Assembly: GCF_003148645.1 (NCBI RefSeq)
Contig: NZ_QGGP01000005.1
Span: forward strand, 139,219 to 203,218
Reading direction: 5' to 3'
Length of the DNA: 64,000 bases
Source of the DNA: Xanthomarina spongicola
GTDB lineage: Bacteria > Bacteroidota > Bacteroidia > Flavobacteriales > Flavobacteriaceae
A model generated the notes under the pieces. That model saw nothing but the letters and a program-made list of their open reading frames with translations. It was not told where the DNA came from and did no database searches. Position numbers and translations under genes: made by a program. Shown piece by piece: positions 9,563 through 18,534 of the stretch (positions within the stretch are counted from its first letter, which is position 1; the number at the start of each line of letters is the position of its first letter).

Positions 9563-10216
9563 TTAATTGTTAATTATAGGATTGGAATTGATAATGGTTG
9601 GTTCGTTTTCGTTAGTTTTAACTTTTCTTTTAGAACCTCCAAAATAGAAATTAAAACCTATTGCCATTCTCCAGTACACATCATTAGCGTCGCCAAAAAC
9701 TTTACCATCTAGATTGTCGCTAAAAATATAATTATAGTCTGAAAATAATGTTACTCCAATATTATCAGTAAATATATATTCAACCCCTACTCCTCCTTGA
9801 ATTTTTGCATCTGACTGTTCAAAATAATTAGCAGCATTTAATCCTCCTCCCACATATGCAAAAGGCGAAAATCTTTTATGTGGAAAAATAAGCCCCTCAA
9901 AATTGACATCAAAAGACATGAAGCCATCGTTTGTTACATCTTTGTAGGCTAAATTAAACTTATTGTAACTTACATTTATATTCAAATGAGGAGTTATGTA
10001 TCTTTTATAACCCAAATGCATGTAAAATTCGAACATTGGATCTGAATAATCTCCATTTGGCACTGCAGTTCCAAAAACTACATCTACAACATTATCACCT
10101 CTGTATAAATAGAAATCTGATTTGGAATATTTGTGTTTTTGAGCAAAACCATTAAGAGCTATAAGCCCCATTATAATTGAAACAAAAAATTTGATATAAG
10201 TATTTTTTTTTACCAT
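9563..10216 (-). CDS. Outer-membrane beta-barrel protein
   Basis: A 217-residue protein with a signal peptide (hydrophobic residues 8-24, cut after GFAQ at about 26), then repeated amphipathic strands with aromatic girdles (YLYRGDNVVDVVFG, INVSYNKFNLAYK, FAYVGGGLNAANYF, VTLFSDYNYIF) and the C-terminal strand MAIGFNFYFGG. After the barrel comes a polar Asn/Lys tail of about 20 residues. It fits the generic OmpA/OMP_b-brl barrel group; the cargo or role is not recognisable. It lies 40 bases upstream of purM on the same strand. Confidence 0.7.
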   Translation of the reverse strand: MVKKNTYIKFFVSIIMGLIALNGFAQKHKYSKSDFYLYRGDNVVDVVFGTAVPNGDYSDPMFEFYMHLGYKRYITPHLNINVSYNKFNLAYKDVTNDGFMSFDVNFEGLIFPHKRFSPFAYVGGGLNAANYFEQSDAKIQGGVGVEYIFTDNIGVTLFSDYNYIFSDNLDGKVFGDANDVYWRMAIGFNFYFGGSKRKVKTNENEPTIINSNPIINN

Positions 10217-10430
10217 TTTTAAATATAAACTCTATAAATATTCTTAATTATATTTTTTTTGAAATTTAACAATTAATCAATATCCTACACTTATCAATTC
10301 TATATTTATAGATAGATATATGTATAAAAAAACACTAAATATATAGAATATTAAATTCATATAAATAGTGTTTAAATTACTTCTTAAATATAAAGAATCA
10401 ACTTAATTTAAATAATTTCTAACTTTAAAA

Positions 10431-10565
10431 TTATTTCTGTAAAATTGTTTGTTCCAATACAACCAAGTCTTGTTGTGTTTCATCTTTAACATCCTCATTA
10501 TTTTTCTGAGAAAATATTAAAGTTGCAGCCATAAGCATAAGAACACTTATTATGAGCCTTTTCAT
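10431..10565 (-). CDS. 44-residue secreted peptide
   Basis: A short ORF: MKRLIISVLMLMAATLIFSQ forms a complete signal peptide with the FSQ cleavage site typical of flavobacteria, followed by a 24-residue acidic/polar tail (KNNEDVKDETQQDLVVLEQT and four more). ATG at 10565, TAA at 10431. A clean signal peptide in a lone short frame is unlikely by chance. No family is recognised. It lies 214 bases upstream of the barrel-protein gene on the same strand. Confidence 0.55.
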   Translation of the reverse strand: MKRLIISVLMLMAATLIFSQKNNEDVKDETQQDLVVLEQTILQK

Positions 10566-10694
10566 GATAAATAAAATAATTGATTAATAGCAATGCTAAA
10601 ATACTAAAAAGCCACCTGATTAATTAATCAAAAATTACTTTTTCGTTGATTTACAAATTAAATCAGATAAACGACATTCTACTTTATTTAAGAT

Positions 10695-10722
10695 AAAAAA
10701 GTCCTGTTTAAAACAGGACTTA
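10695..10722 (-). terminator. Terminator of glutamine synthetase III
   Basis: A perfect 11-bp stem (AAGTCCTGTTT with AAACAGGACTT) around 10699-10721, followed on the minus strand by a T run, 25 bases after the glnN stop. Confidence 0.8.
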
Positions 10723-10746
10723 AAAATTATTTAATTACAGATAAAT

Positions 10747-12933
10747 TTATTTAGTAAAAAGTAGTTCTCTGTATTTTGTTAAAGGCCATAGCTCATCGTC
10801 AACCAATAACTCCAATTTATCACAATGGTATCTAATCTCGTCGAAAAATGGTTTTACTAAATTACAATACGCATGTGCTTTTAATTCAAGATCGCTTAAA
10901 TTATTGGCTTTTTTTCTTTCGTTAGTCATTTTGGTTACATTCGAATTTATAGACTCAATATGACCTGAAATTTCTTCAATTAAAGCCATTTGTTCTTTTG
11001 CTAATTTCTTAAATCCAGTACCATAAATTTCTTTTAAACCTTTAACATTTTCTATTAATATATTTTGATATCTCACAGCTGTAGGAACTATGTGATTTCT
11101 AGCAATATCGCCCAATACACGACCTTCAATTTGAATGTGCAGCACATACTCTTCCACTTCAATTTCGTAACGTGAAACAGATTCTACTTTATTCATAACG
11201 TTCATATCTTCAAATAGCTTAATAGCCTTTTTAGATACTTTTGCCTTTAATGCTTCAGGCGTAGTTTTAAAGTTACTTAAACCACGTTTTTTGGCTTCAA
11301 TTTCCCATGCTTGTCCATAACCATTCCCTTCAAATAAAATATTTTTGGATTTTTTAATATACTCTCTTAATATATTAAAAATCGCTTCGTCTTTCTTTAA
11401 ACTTTTATTATCAATTAAAACATCAACTTCCTTCTTAAACTCAATTAACTGATTTGCAACTATGGTGTTTAAAACCGTCATAGGATTTGCACAGTTTGCT
11501 GTAGATCCAACTGCTCTAAATTCGAATTTATTACCTGTAAAGGCAAAAGGAGACGTTCTGTTTCTATCTGTATTATCTAATAAAATTTCAGGTATTTTAC
11601 CAACAACGTTTAACTTAAGGTCTGTTTTTTCTTCTGGAGATAATTTTCCGTTTGTAACGTTTTGTAACTCGTCCAAAACACTTGTTAGTTGCTCACCAAT
11701 AAATACCGAAATGATAGCTGGAGGCGCTTCGTTTGCTCCTAATCGATGATCGTTACTAGCAGAAGCAATAGATGCTCTTACCAATTCTTCATTATCGTGA
11801 ACAGCTTTGATTGTATTTATGAAAAAAGTTAAAAACTGCAGATTACTCATTGGTGTTTTTCCAGGACCTAATAAATTAACTCCTGTATTAGTACTTAAAC
11901 TCCAGTTGTTATGTTTTCCAGAACCATTTACCCCTTTAAAAGGCTTCTCATGAAATAATACTTTAAAATCATGACGTTCTGCTACTTTATCCATAACATC
12001 CATTAATAAGGAGTTGTGGTCTACTGCTAAATTAGCTTCATCATAAACTGGAGCCAACTCAAATTGATTTGGAGCTACTTCATTATGTCTAGTTTTTACT
12101 GGAATACCTAGCAACATACATTCTGTTTCTAAATCACGCATATATTGCATGGCTCTATTTGGAATAGTTCCAAAATAATGATCGTCTAATTGCTGTCCTT
12201 TAGCAGAAGAATGACCCAATAAAGTTCTTCCTGTTAATTGAATATCTGGCCTTGAAGCTGCCAAGCCTCTATCTATTAAAAAATATTCTTGCTCCCAACC
12301 TAAAGAAGCGTTTACTTTCTTAACATTTTTATCAAAATACTTACATACATCCACAGCAGCAGTATCTATGGCTTGCAATGCACGCAATAAAGGCGTTTTG
12401 TAATCTAAAGCCTCACCTGTATAAGACACAAAAACTGTTGGAATACATAAAGTCGTGCCATAAACAAAGGCAGGAGAAGTAGGATCCCAAGCTGTATAAC
12501 CACGAGCTTCAAAAGTATTTCTAATACCACCATTTGGAAAACTAGAAGCATCAGGTTCTTGTTGCACTAATTGTCCACCACCAAATTTCTCTATTGCTCG
12601 ACCATTACCTATTGGCTCAAAAAACGCATCATGCTTTTCGGCAGTAGAGCCAGTTAATGGCTGAAACCAATGTGTATAATGTGTAACTCCTTTAGAAATA
12701 GCCCATTCTTTCATTCCTGTTGAAATATGATCTGCTACTCCTCTATCTATTTTCGACCCATTTTGAATAGCATCCATAACACTATTAAATGCTTCTTTTG
12801 TTAAATACTGACGCATTTCATCTTCGTTAAAAACATTTCTTCCGAAAATAGCTGAACGACGTTCTTTTTCTTCTATTTTAATGGGCTTTCTATTAAGCGA
12901 TTTCTTAATAGCGTAAAATCTTAAAGTTGACAT
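10747..12933 (-). CDS. glnN: Glutamine synthetase type III
   Basis: A 728-residue GSIII, the large glutamine synthetase class typical of Bacteroidota and cyanobacteria, making glutamine from glutamate, ammonia and ATP. Key segments are GWEQEYFLID (metal-binding Glu pair, about residue 216), NQFELAPVYDEAN (about 312), GSGKHNNWSLST (about 361) and NRTSPFAFTGNKFEFRA (about 488). Length matches the family (about 700-730). It is a single transcript with its own terminator. A short GC dyad in the leader near 13000-13019 might affect expression, but this is unproven. Confidence 0.95.
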   Translation of the reverse strand: MSTLRFYAIKKSLNRKPIKIEEKERRSAIFGRNVFNEDEMRQYLTKEAFNSVMDAIQNGSKIDRGVADHISTGMKEWAISKGVTHYTHWFQPLTGSTAEKHDAFFEPIGNGRAIEKFGGGQLVQQEPDASSFPNGGIRNTFEARGYTAWDPTSPAFVYGTTLCIPTVFVSYTGEALDYKTPLLRALQAIDTAAVDVCKYFDKNVKKVNASLGWEQEYFLIDRGLAASRPDIQLTGRTLLGHSSAKGQQLDDHYFGTIPNRAMQYMRDLETECMLLGIPVKTRHNEVAPNQFELAPVYDEANLAVDHNSLLMDVMDKVAERHDFKVLFHEKPFKGVNGSGKHNNWSLSTNTGVNLLGPGKTPMSNLQFLTFFINTIKAVHDNEELVRASIASASNDHRLGANEAPPAIISVFIGEQLTSVLDELQNVTNGKLSPEEKTDLKLNVVGKIPEILLDNTDRNRTSPFAFTGNKFEFRAVGSTANCANPMTVLNTIVANQLIEFKKEVDVLIDNKSLKKDEAIFNILREYIKKSKNILFEGNGYGQAWEIEAKKRGLSNFKTTPEALKAKVSKKAIKLFEDMNVMNKVESVSRYEIEVEEYVLHIQIEGRVLGDIARNHIVPTAVRYQNILIENVKGLKEIYGTGFKKLAKEQMALIEEISGHIESINSNVTKMTNERKKANNLSDLELKAHAYCNLVKPFFDEIRYHCDKLELLVDDELWPLTKYRELLFTK

Positions 12934-13055
12934 AATTTGCTTGTTAGTTGTAAATATTTTAGGGCAAATTTATAAAAATTATTAATTAAGACATAAATAA
13001 CCCCTATTTTTTTAGGGGTCAGCTATAAAAAAATAATATTTAATTATCTTATACC

Positions 13056-14009
13056 CTACTTTTCACTAAGAAATGCAAAAATAATAAACATTGAATAAGC
13101 TGTAAGAATCACAAATCCTTTAAGTCTACCTATTTCGAATTTTTTTGGCAACAACATAAATGGAATAAGAATAAAAGCAAAACCTAACATCCAGAAGATA
13201 TCATTTGATAAAATTTGAGGATTATCTAGTTTTATAGGATGCACCATTGCAGTAAGCCCCAAAACAGAAGCAATATTGAAAATATTTGAACCTATTAAAT
13301 TTCCTAAGGAAATTGCTTTTTCCTGTTTCAAAGCTGCAATAACTGAAGCAGCCAATTCTGGAACACTTGTACCAATAGCTACCATAGTTACAGAAATAAC
13401 ACGTTCGCTAACACCAAATGATGTAGCCATTTCTTTTGCTCCTTGAACTAACCATTCACTTCCAAAATAAAGCGAAAAACCTCCTATTAGCAACCAAAGA
13501 ATTAGTTTAAAATTTGATGTTTTTTGTAAGGAATCATCTACTTCTTCAATAGACTCTACATTTTTGTTTTTCGATCTCTTTATTAAAACATATAAGAAAA
13601 CTATAAGTGATAGAAATAAAAGTAATCCCTCTTTAAAATCTAGAATATTACCACTTTTTAGAAGAAAGTATAATGCTATAGACAAAAGCATCATCATTGG
13701 CCAATTAAGTTTATAAAAGTCTTCACTAATAGTTAAAGGCGTAATAATAGCTGTTAATCCTAATACCAAACCAATATTAGCAATATTAGACCCAATAACA
13801 TTTCCTAAGGCTATATCTGGAGAGCCATCTAATGCAGCTTGTAAACTAACTAAAAGTTCTGGAGCAGAAGTTGCAAAAGACACAACTGTCATTCCTATAA
13901 CTAGCTTTGAGATGTTAAATTTAAAAGACAAAGAAACTGAAGCTCGAACTAAAAACTCTCCTCCAACAACTAATAAGATTAATCCTAAAACAACCCAAAT
14001 CAAACTCAT
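13056..14009 (-). CDS. Calcium/sodium antiporter
   Basis: A 317-residue, about 10-helix inner-membrane protein of the Ca/cation antiporter (YrbG-like) family. Both alpha-repeats are visible: GMTVVSFATSAPEL at about residues 39-52 and TMVAIGTSVPEL at about 207-218. Each is followed by a GSNI strand (GNVIGSNIANIG; GNLIGSNIFNIA). These repeats carry the ion-binding acidic residues. It exchanges Ca2+ for Na+ across the inner membrane. It is divergent from the BlaI operon. Confidence 0.9.
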   Translation of the reverse strand: MSLIWVVLGLILLVVGGEFLVRASVSLSFKFNISKLVIGMTVVSFATSAPELLVSLQAALDGSPDIALGNVIGSNIANIGLVLGLTAIITPLTISEDFYKLNWPMMMLLSIALYFLLKSGNILDFKEGLLLFLSLIVFLYVLIKRSKNKNVESIEEVDDSLQKTSNFKLILWLLIGGFSLYFGSEWLVQGAKEMATSFGVSERVISVTMVAIGTSVPELAASVIAALKQEKAISLGNLIGSNIFNIASVLGLTAMVHPIKLDNPQILSNDIFWMLGFAFILIPFMLLPKKFEIGRLKGFVILTAYSMFIIFAFLSEK

Positions 14010-14077
14010 AAACTAAATTTTTGGCGAAGATAACATTTCCTATGAAAAGTTAACGAAAACTAAAAATTTCGTTAAAT

Positions 14078-14115
14078 AACTATATTGATAGTTGTATAAC
14101 TACAAAAATAGTTAT
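14078..14115. promoter_or_regulatory. Two tandem dyads, likely BlaI operators
   Basis: AACTAT-ATTG-ATAGTT (14078-14093) and ATAACTA-CAAAAA-TAGTTAT (14096-14115) are perfect dyads sharing the half-site ACTA/TAGT. They overlap the promoter of the downstream BlaI-type repressor gene, as expected for autorepression. Confidence 0.6.
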
Positions 14116-14122
14116 ATGTTTG
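14092..14122 (+). promoter_or_regulatory. Promoter of the BlaI/BlaR1-like operon
   Basis: TTG at 14092-14094, a 20-base spacer, then TATGTTTG at 14115-14122, a close match to the Bacteroidota consensus. The ATG is 19 bases downstream. Confidence 0.65.
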
Positions 14123-14141
14123 AATTATAAAAAAAATTATC

Positions 14142-14501
14142 ATGCAAAAGCTAACAAATAAGGAAGAAGAAATTATGCATATTTTATGGAAGCTAGAAAA
14201 AGCATTTGTTAAAGATGTGCTTGCTGAAATAAGAGAAGACAAACCACACTATAATACACTTTCAACTATTATTAGAAATCTGGAAGAAAAGGGCTATGTT
14301 GGTTACCATGCATATGGTAAAACGCATCAATATTTTCCAATTATTACAAAAGAAGCTTATAAAGAACGCTTTATGAATAGAGCAATAGACAACTATTTTA
14401 ATAGCTCTTATAAAAATGTTGTTTCCTTTTTTGCTAAAGAAGAAAAGATAAGTGTTGAAGATTTAAAAGAAATAATAGCTCTAATTGAAAACAAAAAATA
14501 A
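14142..14501 (+). CDS. BlaI/MecI/CopY-family transcriptional repressor
   Basis: A 119-residue winged-helix repressor. It opens with LTNKEEEIMHILWKLEKAFV and continues with YNTLSTIIRNLEEKGYVGY (recognition helix, about residues 46-65), both family hallmarks. The C-terminal helices give dimerisation. In this family the repressor dimer sits on dyads until a cognate M56 peptidase triggers its removal. It is 2 bases upstream of such a peptidase gene, and two dyads cover its own promoter. The inducing signal is unknown; beta-lactam resistance should not be assumed because no beta-lactamase is nearby. Confidence 0.9.
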   Translation: MQKLTNKEEEIMHILWKLEKAFVKDVLAEIREDKPHYNTLSTIIRNLEEKGYVGYHAYGKTHQYFPIITKEAYKERFMNRAIDNYFNSSYKNVVSFFAKEEKISVEDLKEIIALIENKK

Positions 14502-14503
14502 TT

Positions 14504-16315
14504 ATGGAATATTTTATTAAAGCTTCAGCTGTATTAGGTATATTTTATATTTGTTACAAGCTTTTTTTACAAAGAGAAACATTTTTTAATTCGAATAGAT
14601 GGTTTTTATTAGCTGGTTTGACAATTGCTTCTGTACTTCCCTTATTGGTTATTCCTATATATGTTGAATATTCTGCTATTGCAATACCAAACACCTTATT
14701 AACGGATAGTACATTAACCCAGAGTACAAATAGCGAAATTTCATTTTTACAGATAGCAACATGGATATACACCATTGGTTTCATTTTCTTTTTAGGAAAG
14801 TTATCTATTGAATTTACTTCCTTATTTACATTATTAAAGAATAATAATTATAAGAAAGAAGATGGTTTTATATATATAGAAACTAACAACAATGTACCTC
14901 CGTTTTCTTTCTTTAATTGGATAGTATATAACCCAACACAATTTCATGAACAGGAATTAATTCATATTATCAATCATGAAAAAGTACACGCTAGACAATA
15001 TCATTCTATAGATGTCATTTTCTCTCAAATTAGTTGTGTTGTGTTTTGGTTTAATCCGTTTTGCTGGTTGTATAAAAAAGAATTACAACAAAATCTAGAG
15101 TTTATTGCAGATTACAAAGCTCAAAATATCTCTAATTGTGAAAAAAGCTACCAACGCTTATTGCTTAAAGCAAGCATACCAAATCATCAATTGCTGATAA
15201 CAAATAATTTTTATAATTCATTAATCAAAAAACGAATCGTTATGTTACACAAATCAAAATCGAACAAATTAAATGCATGGAAGTTTACTTTAGTCCTTCC
15301 ATTATTAGGGCTGTTTTTAATGAGCTTTAACACTAAAGAAGTATATATCAATACTTCAAACCCTATAAATACTGATACTTCTGAAAATATTATCACTAAC
15401 AATTTAACTGACATTGAAGTAGTAATTATTACAAAAGATTTTAGTGATGCAGAATTAGAGAAAGTAAAAAACAACCTTTTAAAAGATGGGTTAACTATTA
15501 AATTTAATGGTGTTAAACGAAATGCTTCTGGCGAAATAATTGCCATAAAAATAGATGTAGAATCTAAAGAATCTAGTGCTAATTATAACACAAATGGAGA
15601 CGAGCCTATCTCACCAATAAAAATCAGCTTCAATAAAGATGGAAACAATATTTCCATTGGAAGTGCTTCAATTGCATCTAGCAAACATGCTATGACATTT
15701 ATTTCGGAAGATGGTCATCCTCATAAAATAAAATCTCACGGAAATAATAAACATGTTTATGTTATTTCTTCTGATGACCATAACTCAGATGAAGATATTG
15801 AAATAGAATCTGATGGAGAAATGATTTTTATTAGTGAAGATGGTGAAGTACATACGATAACTGATGGAGATCAAAATATTGAAATTATTACTATTTCTGA
15901 AGGTGAAGATGGAGAAGAGTTAATTTATAAAACTAAGGGTAACGCTAAATCTAAAAATGTTTGGGTTACTAAAGAAGACATCTCAGATGGTCAAAAAGAA
16001 AAGACTTATGAAGTGAAAATTATTTCTTCAGATGGAAATGATGAAGACATTCATTTTACAACAAACGATTCAGATACGAAGCACAAAATAAATGTTTTTA
16101 AAATGAATAAAAATGGAGGAAGTTCTACTTTTTCTAGTGATGCTTCAGGAAACGCTTTAATTTATATAGATGGAAAAGAGGCTACAAAAGAGCAAATGGA
16201 TAAATTAAATGCAGATTTAATTGCAGCAGTTGAAGTTTTTAAAGGCGAAAAAGCTGTAAAAAAATATGGCGAAAAAGCTAAAGATGGTGTAATAGTTATT
16301 ACTACCAAAAAGTAA
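14504..16315 (+). CDS. BlaR1-type M56 membrane metallopeptidase with a TonB-plug-like C-terminus
   Basis: A 603-residue sensor peptidase. Membrane segments are at about 5-20, 33-52, 84-100 and 260-275. The zinc motif is HEKVH at 158-162, with a downstream LEFIADYKA (about 198-206) supplying the third ligand. The 330-residue tail past the last helix should be periplasmic. It is rich in repeated SEDG/SDDG units (about residues 400-470) and ends in a segment (IDGKEATKEQMDKL, VEVFKGEKAVKKYGEK, DGVIVITTK) that resembles the TonB-dependent receptor plug. It has no penicillin-binding sensor domain, so the signal differs from that of classical BlaR1. It likely cleaves or inactivates the upstream repressor. 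Confidence 0.85.
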   Translation: MEYFIKASAVLGIFYICYKLFLQRETFFNSNRWFLLAGLTIASVLPLLVIPIYVEYSAIAIPNTLLTDSTLTQSTNSEISFLQIATWIYTIGFIFFLGKLSIEFTSLFTLLKNNNYKKEDGFIYIETNNNVPPFSFFNWIVYNPTQFHEQELIHIINHEKVHARQYHSIDVIFSQISCVVFWFNPFCWLYKKELQQNLEFIADYKAQNISNCEKSYQRLLLKASIPNHQLLITNNFYNSLIKKRIVMLHKSKSNKLNAWKFTLVLPLLGLFLMSFNTKEVYINTSNPINTDTSENIITNNLTDIEVVIITKDFSDAELEKVKNNLLKDGLTIKFNGVKRNASGEIIAIKIDVESKESSANYNTNGDEPISPIKISFNKDGNNISIGSASIASSKHAMTFISEDGHPHKIKSHGNNKHVYVISSDDHNSDEDIEIESDGEMIFISEDGEVHTITDGDQNIEIITISEGEDGEELIYKTKGNAKSKNVWVTKEDISDGQKEKTYEVKIISSDGNDEDIHFTTNDSDTKHKINVFKMNKNGGSSTFSSDASGNALIYIDGKEATKEQMDKLNADLIAAVEVFKGEKAVKKYGEKAKDGVIVITTKK

Positions 16316-16332
16316 ACATTATATTAAAAAAA

Positions 16333-16466
16333 AGAGGCTGTCTAAAAAGTAATATTTAAAATCGTCATTCTGAATTTATTTCAGAATCTCTAAAACTATT
16401 TATAGTTTATTATAAGAACCTGAAACAAGTTTAGGTTGACGAAAGTTTACTTTTTAGACAGCTTTT
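16333..16466. repeat. Nested inverted-repeat element between convergent genes
   Basis: The outer arms GCTGTCTAAAAAGTAA (16337-16352) and TTACTTTTTAGACAGC (16447-16462) are a perfect 16-bp inverted repeat flanked by A and T runs. Inside is a second imperfect inverted pair starting at CGTCATTCTGAATTT (about 16362) and ending at AAGTTTAGGTTGACG (about 16441). It has no coding capacity. It resembles small MITE-like or REP-like elements of flavobacteria and can act as a bidirectional terminator for the two convergent genes. Confidence 0.7.
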
Positions 16467-16482
16467 TATATTCTTTTAACTC

Positions 16483-18432
16483 TTAATTAATCAAAATCTT
16501 TTTAATTACTGACCTGTTCTCAGAGGTAATTTTTACAAGATATAATCCACTAGTATAATTTAAATCTATAAACGAATTACTGTCAATTACTTGAGACATC
16601 AACTGTCTACCATCAACTGAAAAAACTTCTATTTTGGTTTCTGTATTAATGCCTTTAATAAAAAGTCTACCACTTGTTGGATTTGGATACAGACTCACTC
16701 TTAATTCCTGAGCTTCTTCAACACTAAGATTCTGTTCCCAAGTTTCACCTACCATATCTCCCCAAATATATTCAATTAAATCTGGCTGATCGATAAACGG
16801 ATTTCTATTAAACTGCCAATTGTAAATAATGTTATTTCTGTTCATTTCATAATCGTCTGGTGGATCATTTCTATGCCAATCAAGTAAGGTTTGTAAATCT
16901 CCAAACTGTCCAACCATCCCATCAGGAAAACCGTTTACAATTTCTAATCCATTATATCTTACAGCTAAATAAAATACACCTCTTGCTACATCTCCTTTAA
17001 AACCACCTAAAGTCCCTGAAGGCCCATTATACTCACCATAAAACTGATTACCACGACTACTGTTTTCTGGTCCATCTACAGCTCTTAACGCATGTGCATC
17101 GGAATTTCCATGGCGTAAAGAATCTGCTTTAGTTGTCCAAAACACATCTACACCATCTGCAATTTCGTCTTCTTCAATACTATAATATCCAGCACGTGAT
17201 CTAGGAAAAGTATGTTCTCTATTCCAAGTTCCAGTATTTACAGAAGTTGTTTGGAAATCTAATTTAGCACGACCTTGTTCTAAATACACCAACCAGACTT
17301 GATTGCTATTTTCAGGATTCTGGTCTGCTTCTTTTAAAATTTCGATACAATCTGTATATGTTTGAGCTCTTACCACATTTGGATCTGCTATAATATTTTG
17401 CAAAGCTTGACGCAAAGCTACATCTGCAAAACCATCCAAGCTATTATAATATCCATCTGGTTGCGTGCTAGACACTATACCAAAAGTTGAATTTATTGGT
17501 GTACCGAAAGCAGCCATTGTAAAATCGTTATCAACCACTCGAAGTTTTAAGAAGTTATTATTTGGCACAAAAGGCCATTGTAAATTAGAAAACTTAATAA
17601 GTGGCTCCTCATCCCCTTCATCTAAAGTATCATCTATTAAAGTAATGGTTGTAGAAACGGTATTTTGACCTGATGGAATTGTAATAGTTGTATTTCCAGT
17701 AAAATCGTCTGTTGTAAAACCATAATTATCTAATGTAAAACTAAATTCGAAATCGGAAGTAACATTTTGTTGTGCTGTAAAAACGATATCAAAAATAGCA
17801 TCTTCATTATATTGGGTTTGCGAAGTAGAAATAGTAATAGCATTAAAAATATCTCCACTACCATCATTCAATAATCTTGGTGTTGGCGTTCCAACAAAAT
17901 AGCTACCATCGTTATTACGTTGAATAGAATTAATATTATTACTGGAGCCTTCATTAATTTGTTCAGTAACACCTAGAAGAGCCATAAGTTCAGTATCATC
18001 TGCATCACTCGTATCATAAACTAAAGCATCAATTAAATTTGTTTGAGTTGCTAATGTTCCTTCAGAAAAATCTGTTTCATCACCTAAATATATAGCTACT
18101 GCATCTGCTCCATTTTGAATCACGTTAGCTGCAATTAAATATTGTGGAAATGGCTCAACAGAATCGCTTCCAATTAAAAGTAACCCATTAGCATCTGTAG
18201 TAAAACCATCTAAATCTAAAGTAAAATAACTTGAATCTGCACCTGAGGTTGAACCATTAAAAAACACTAAAACATAGCCATTTAATGATGTGTTTGGCGT
18301 ATCGGATTTTAACTCTACAAACTCTTTATCATCAATACCTGGTGAATCGCAGTCTAGCTCATTAATAACAATTTGACCAATACATTGCCAAGACAAAGCT
18401 ATTAGCATGATGCTAAAAATATATTTTTTCAT
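16483..18432 (-). CDS. Secreted endonuclease I family protein with lamin-tail, Calx-beta and type IX sorting domains
   Basis: A 649-residue modular exoprotein. Order: signal peptide (1-19), a lamin-tail-like domain (about 21-150, IVINELDCDSPG...), a Calx-beta-like domain (about 195-300, ending in DDTLDEGDEEPLIKF), an endonuclease I (EndA/NucM) domain (about 325-560) with the NREHTFPRSRAG catalytic His segment, and a C-terminal type A sorting signal (LYPNPTSGRLFIKG...YLVKITSENRSVIKK). It is predicted to be exported by Sec, then by the type IX system, and to cut extracellular DNA for phosphate or nucleoside scavenging. It is convergent with the M56 peptidase gene. Confidence 0.88.
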   Translation of the reverse strand: MKKYIFSIMLIALSWQCIGQIVINELDCDSPGIDDKEFVELKSDTPNTSLNGYVLVFFNGSTSGADSSYFTLDLDGFTTDANGLLLIGSDSVEPFPQYLIAANVIQNGADAVAIYLGDETDFSEGTLATQTNLIDALVYDTSDADDTELMALLGVTEQINEGSSNNINSIQRNNDGSYFVGTPTPRLLNDGSGDIFNAITISTSQTQYNEDAIFDIVFTAQQNVTSDFEFSFTLDNYGFTTDDFTGNTTITIPSGQNTVSTTITLIDDTLDEGDEEPLIKFSNLQWPFVPNNNFLKLRVVDNDFTMAAFGTPINSTFGIVSSTQPDGYYNSLDGFADVALRQALQNIIADPNVVRAQTYTDCIEILKEADQNPENSNQVWLVYLEQGRAKLDFQTTSVNTGTWNREHTFPRSRAGYYSIEEDEIADGVDVFWTTKADSLRHGNSDAHALRAVDGPENSSRGNQFYGEYNGPSGTLGGFKGDVARGVFYLAVRYNGLEIVNGFPDGMVGQFGDLQTLLDWHRNDPPDDYEMNRNNIIYNWQFNRNPFIDQPDLIEYIWGDMVGETWEQNLSVEEAQELRVSLYPNPTSGRLFIKGINTETKIEVFSVDGRQLMSQVIDSNSFIDLNYTSGLYLVKITSENRSVIKKILIN

Positions 18433-18522
18433 TTTTAGGAGAATTTATGCAAATGTAAACATCTGTTTGTCAAAAAATTATTTTATGGTTTATTAAATTA
18501 TTAATTTTAACATTAATAAAAC

Positions 18523-18530
18523 TACATTTG
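18523..18530 (+). promoter_or_regulatory. Putative -7 element, possible leaderless start
   Basis: TACATTTG matches TAnnTTTG and lies 4 bases before the ATG of the 50-residue ORF at 18535. Transcription would then start at or next to the ATG. No clear -33 TTG is seen. Confidence 0.35.
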
Positions 18531-18534
18531 CAAA

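Noticed and set aside
13000..13019. Hairpin ACCCCTA/TAGGGGT between the antiporter and glnN as a terminator
   Set aside because: There is no T run on the minus strand; it could be a leader element, but evidence is too weak for a feature.
14142..16315. Beta-lactam resistance operon
   Set aside because: BlaI/BlaR1-like names come from fold only; no beta-lactamase gene and no penicillin-sensor domain are present.
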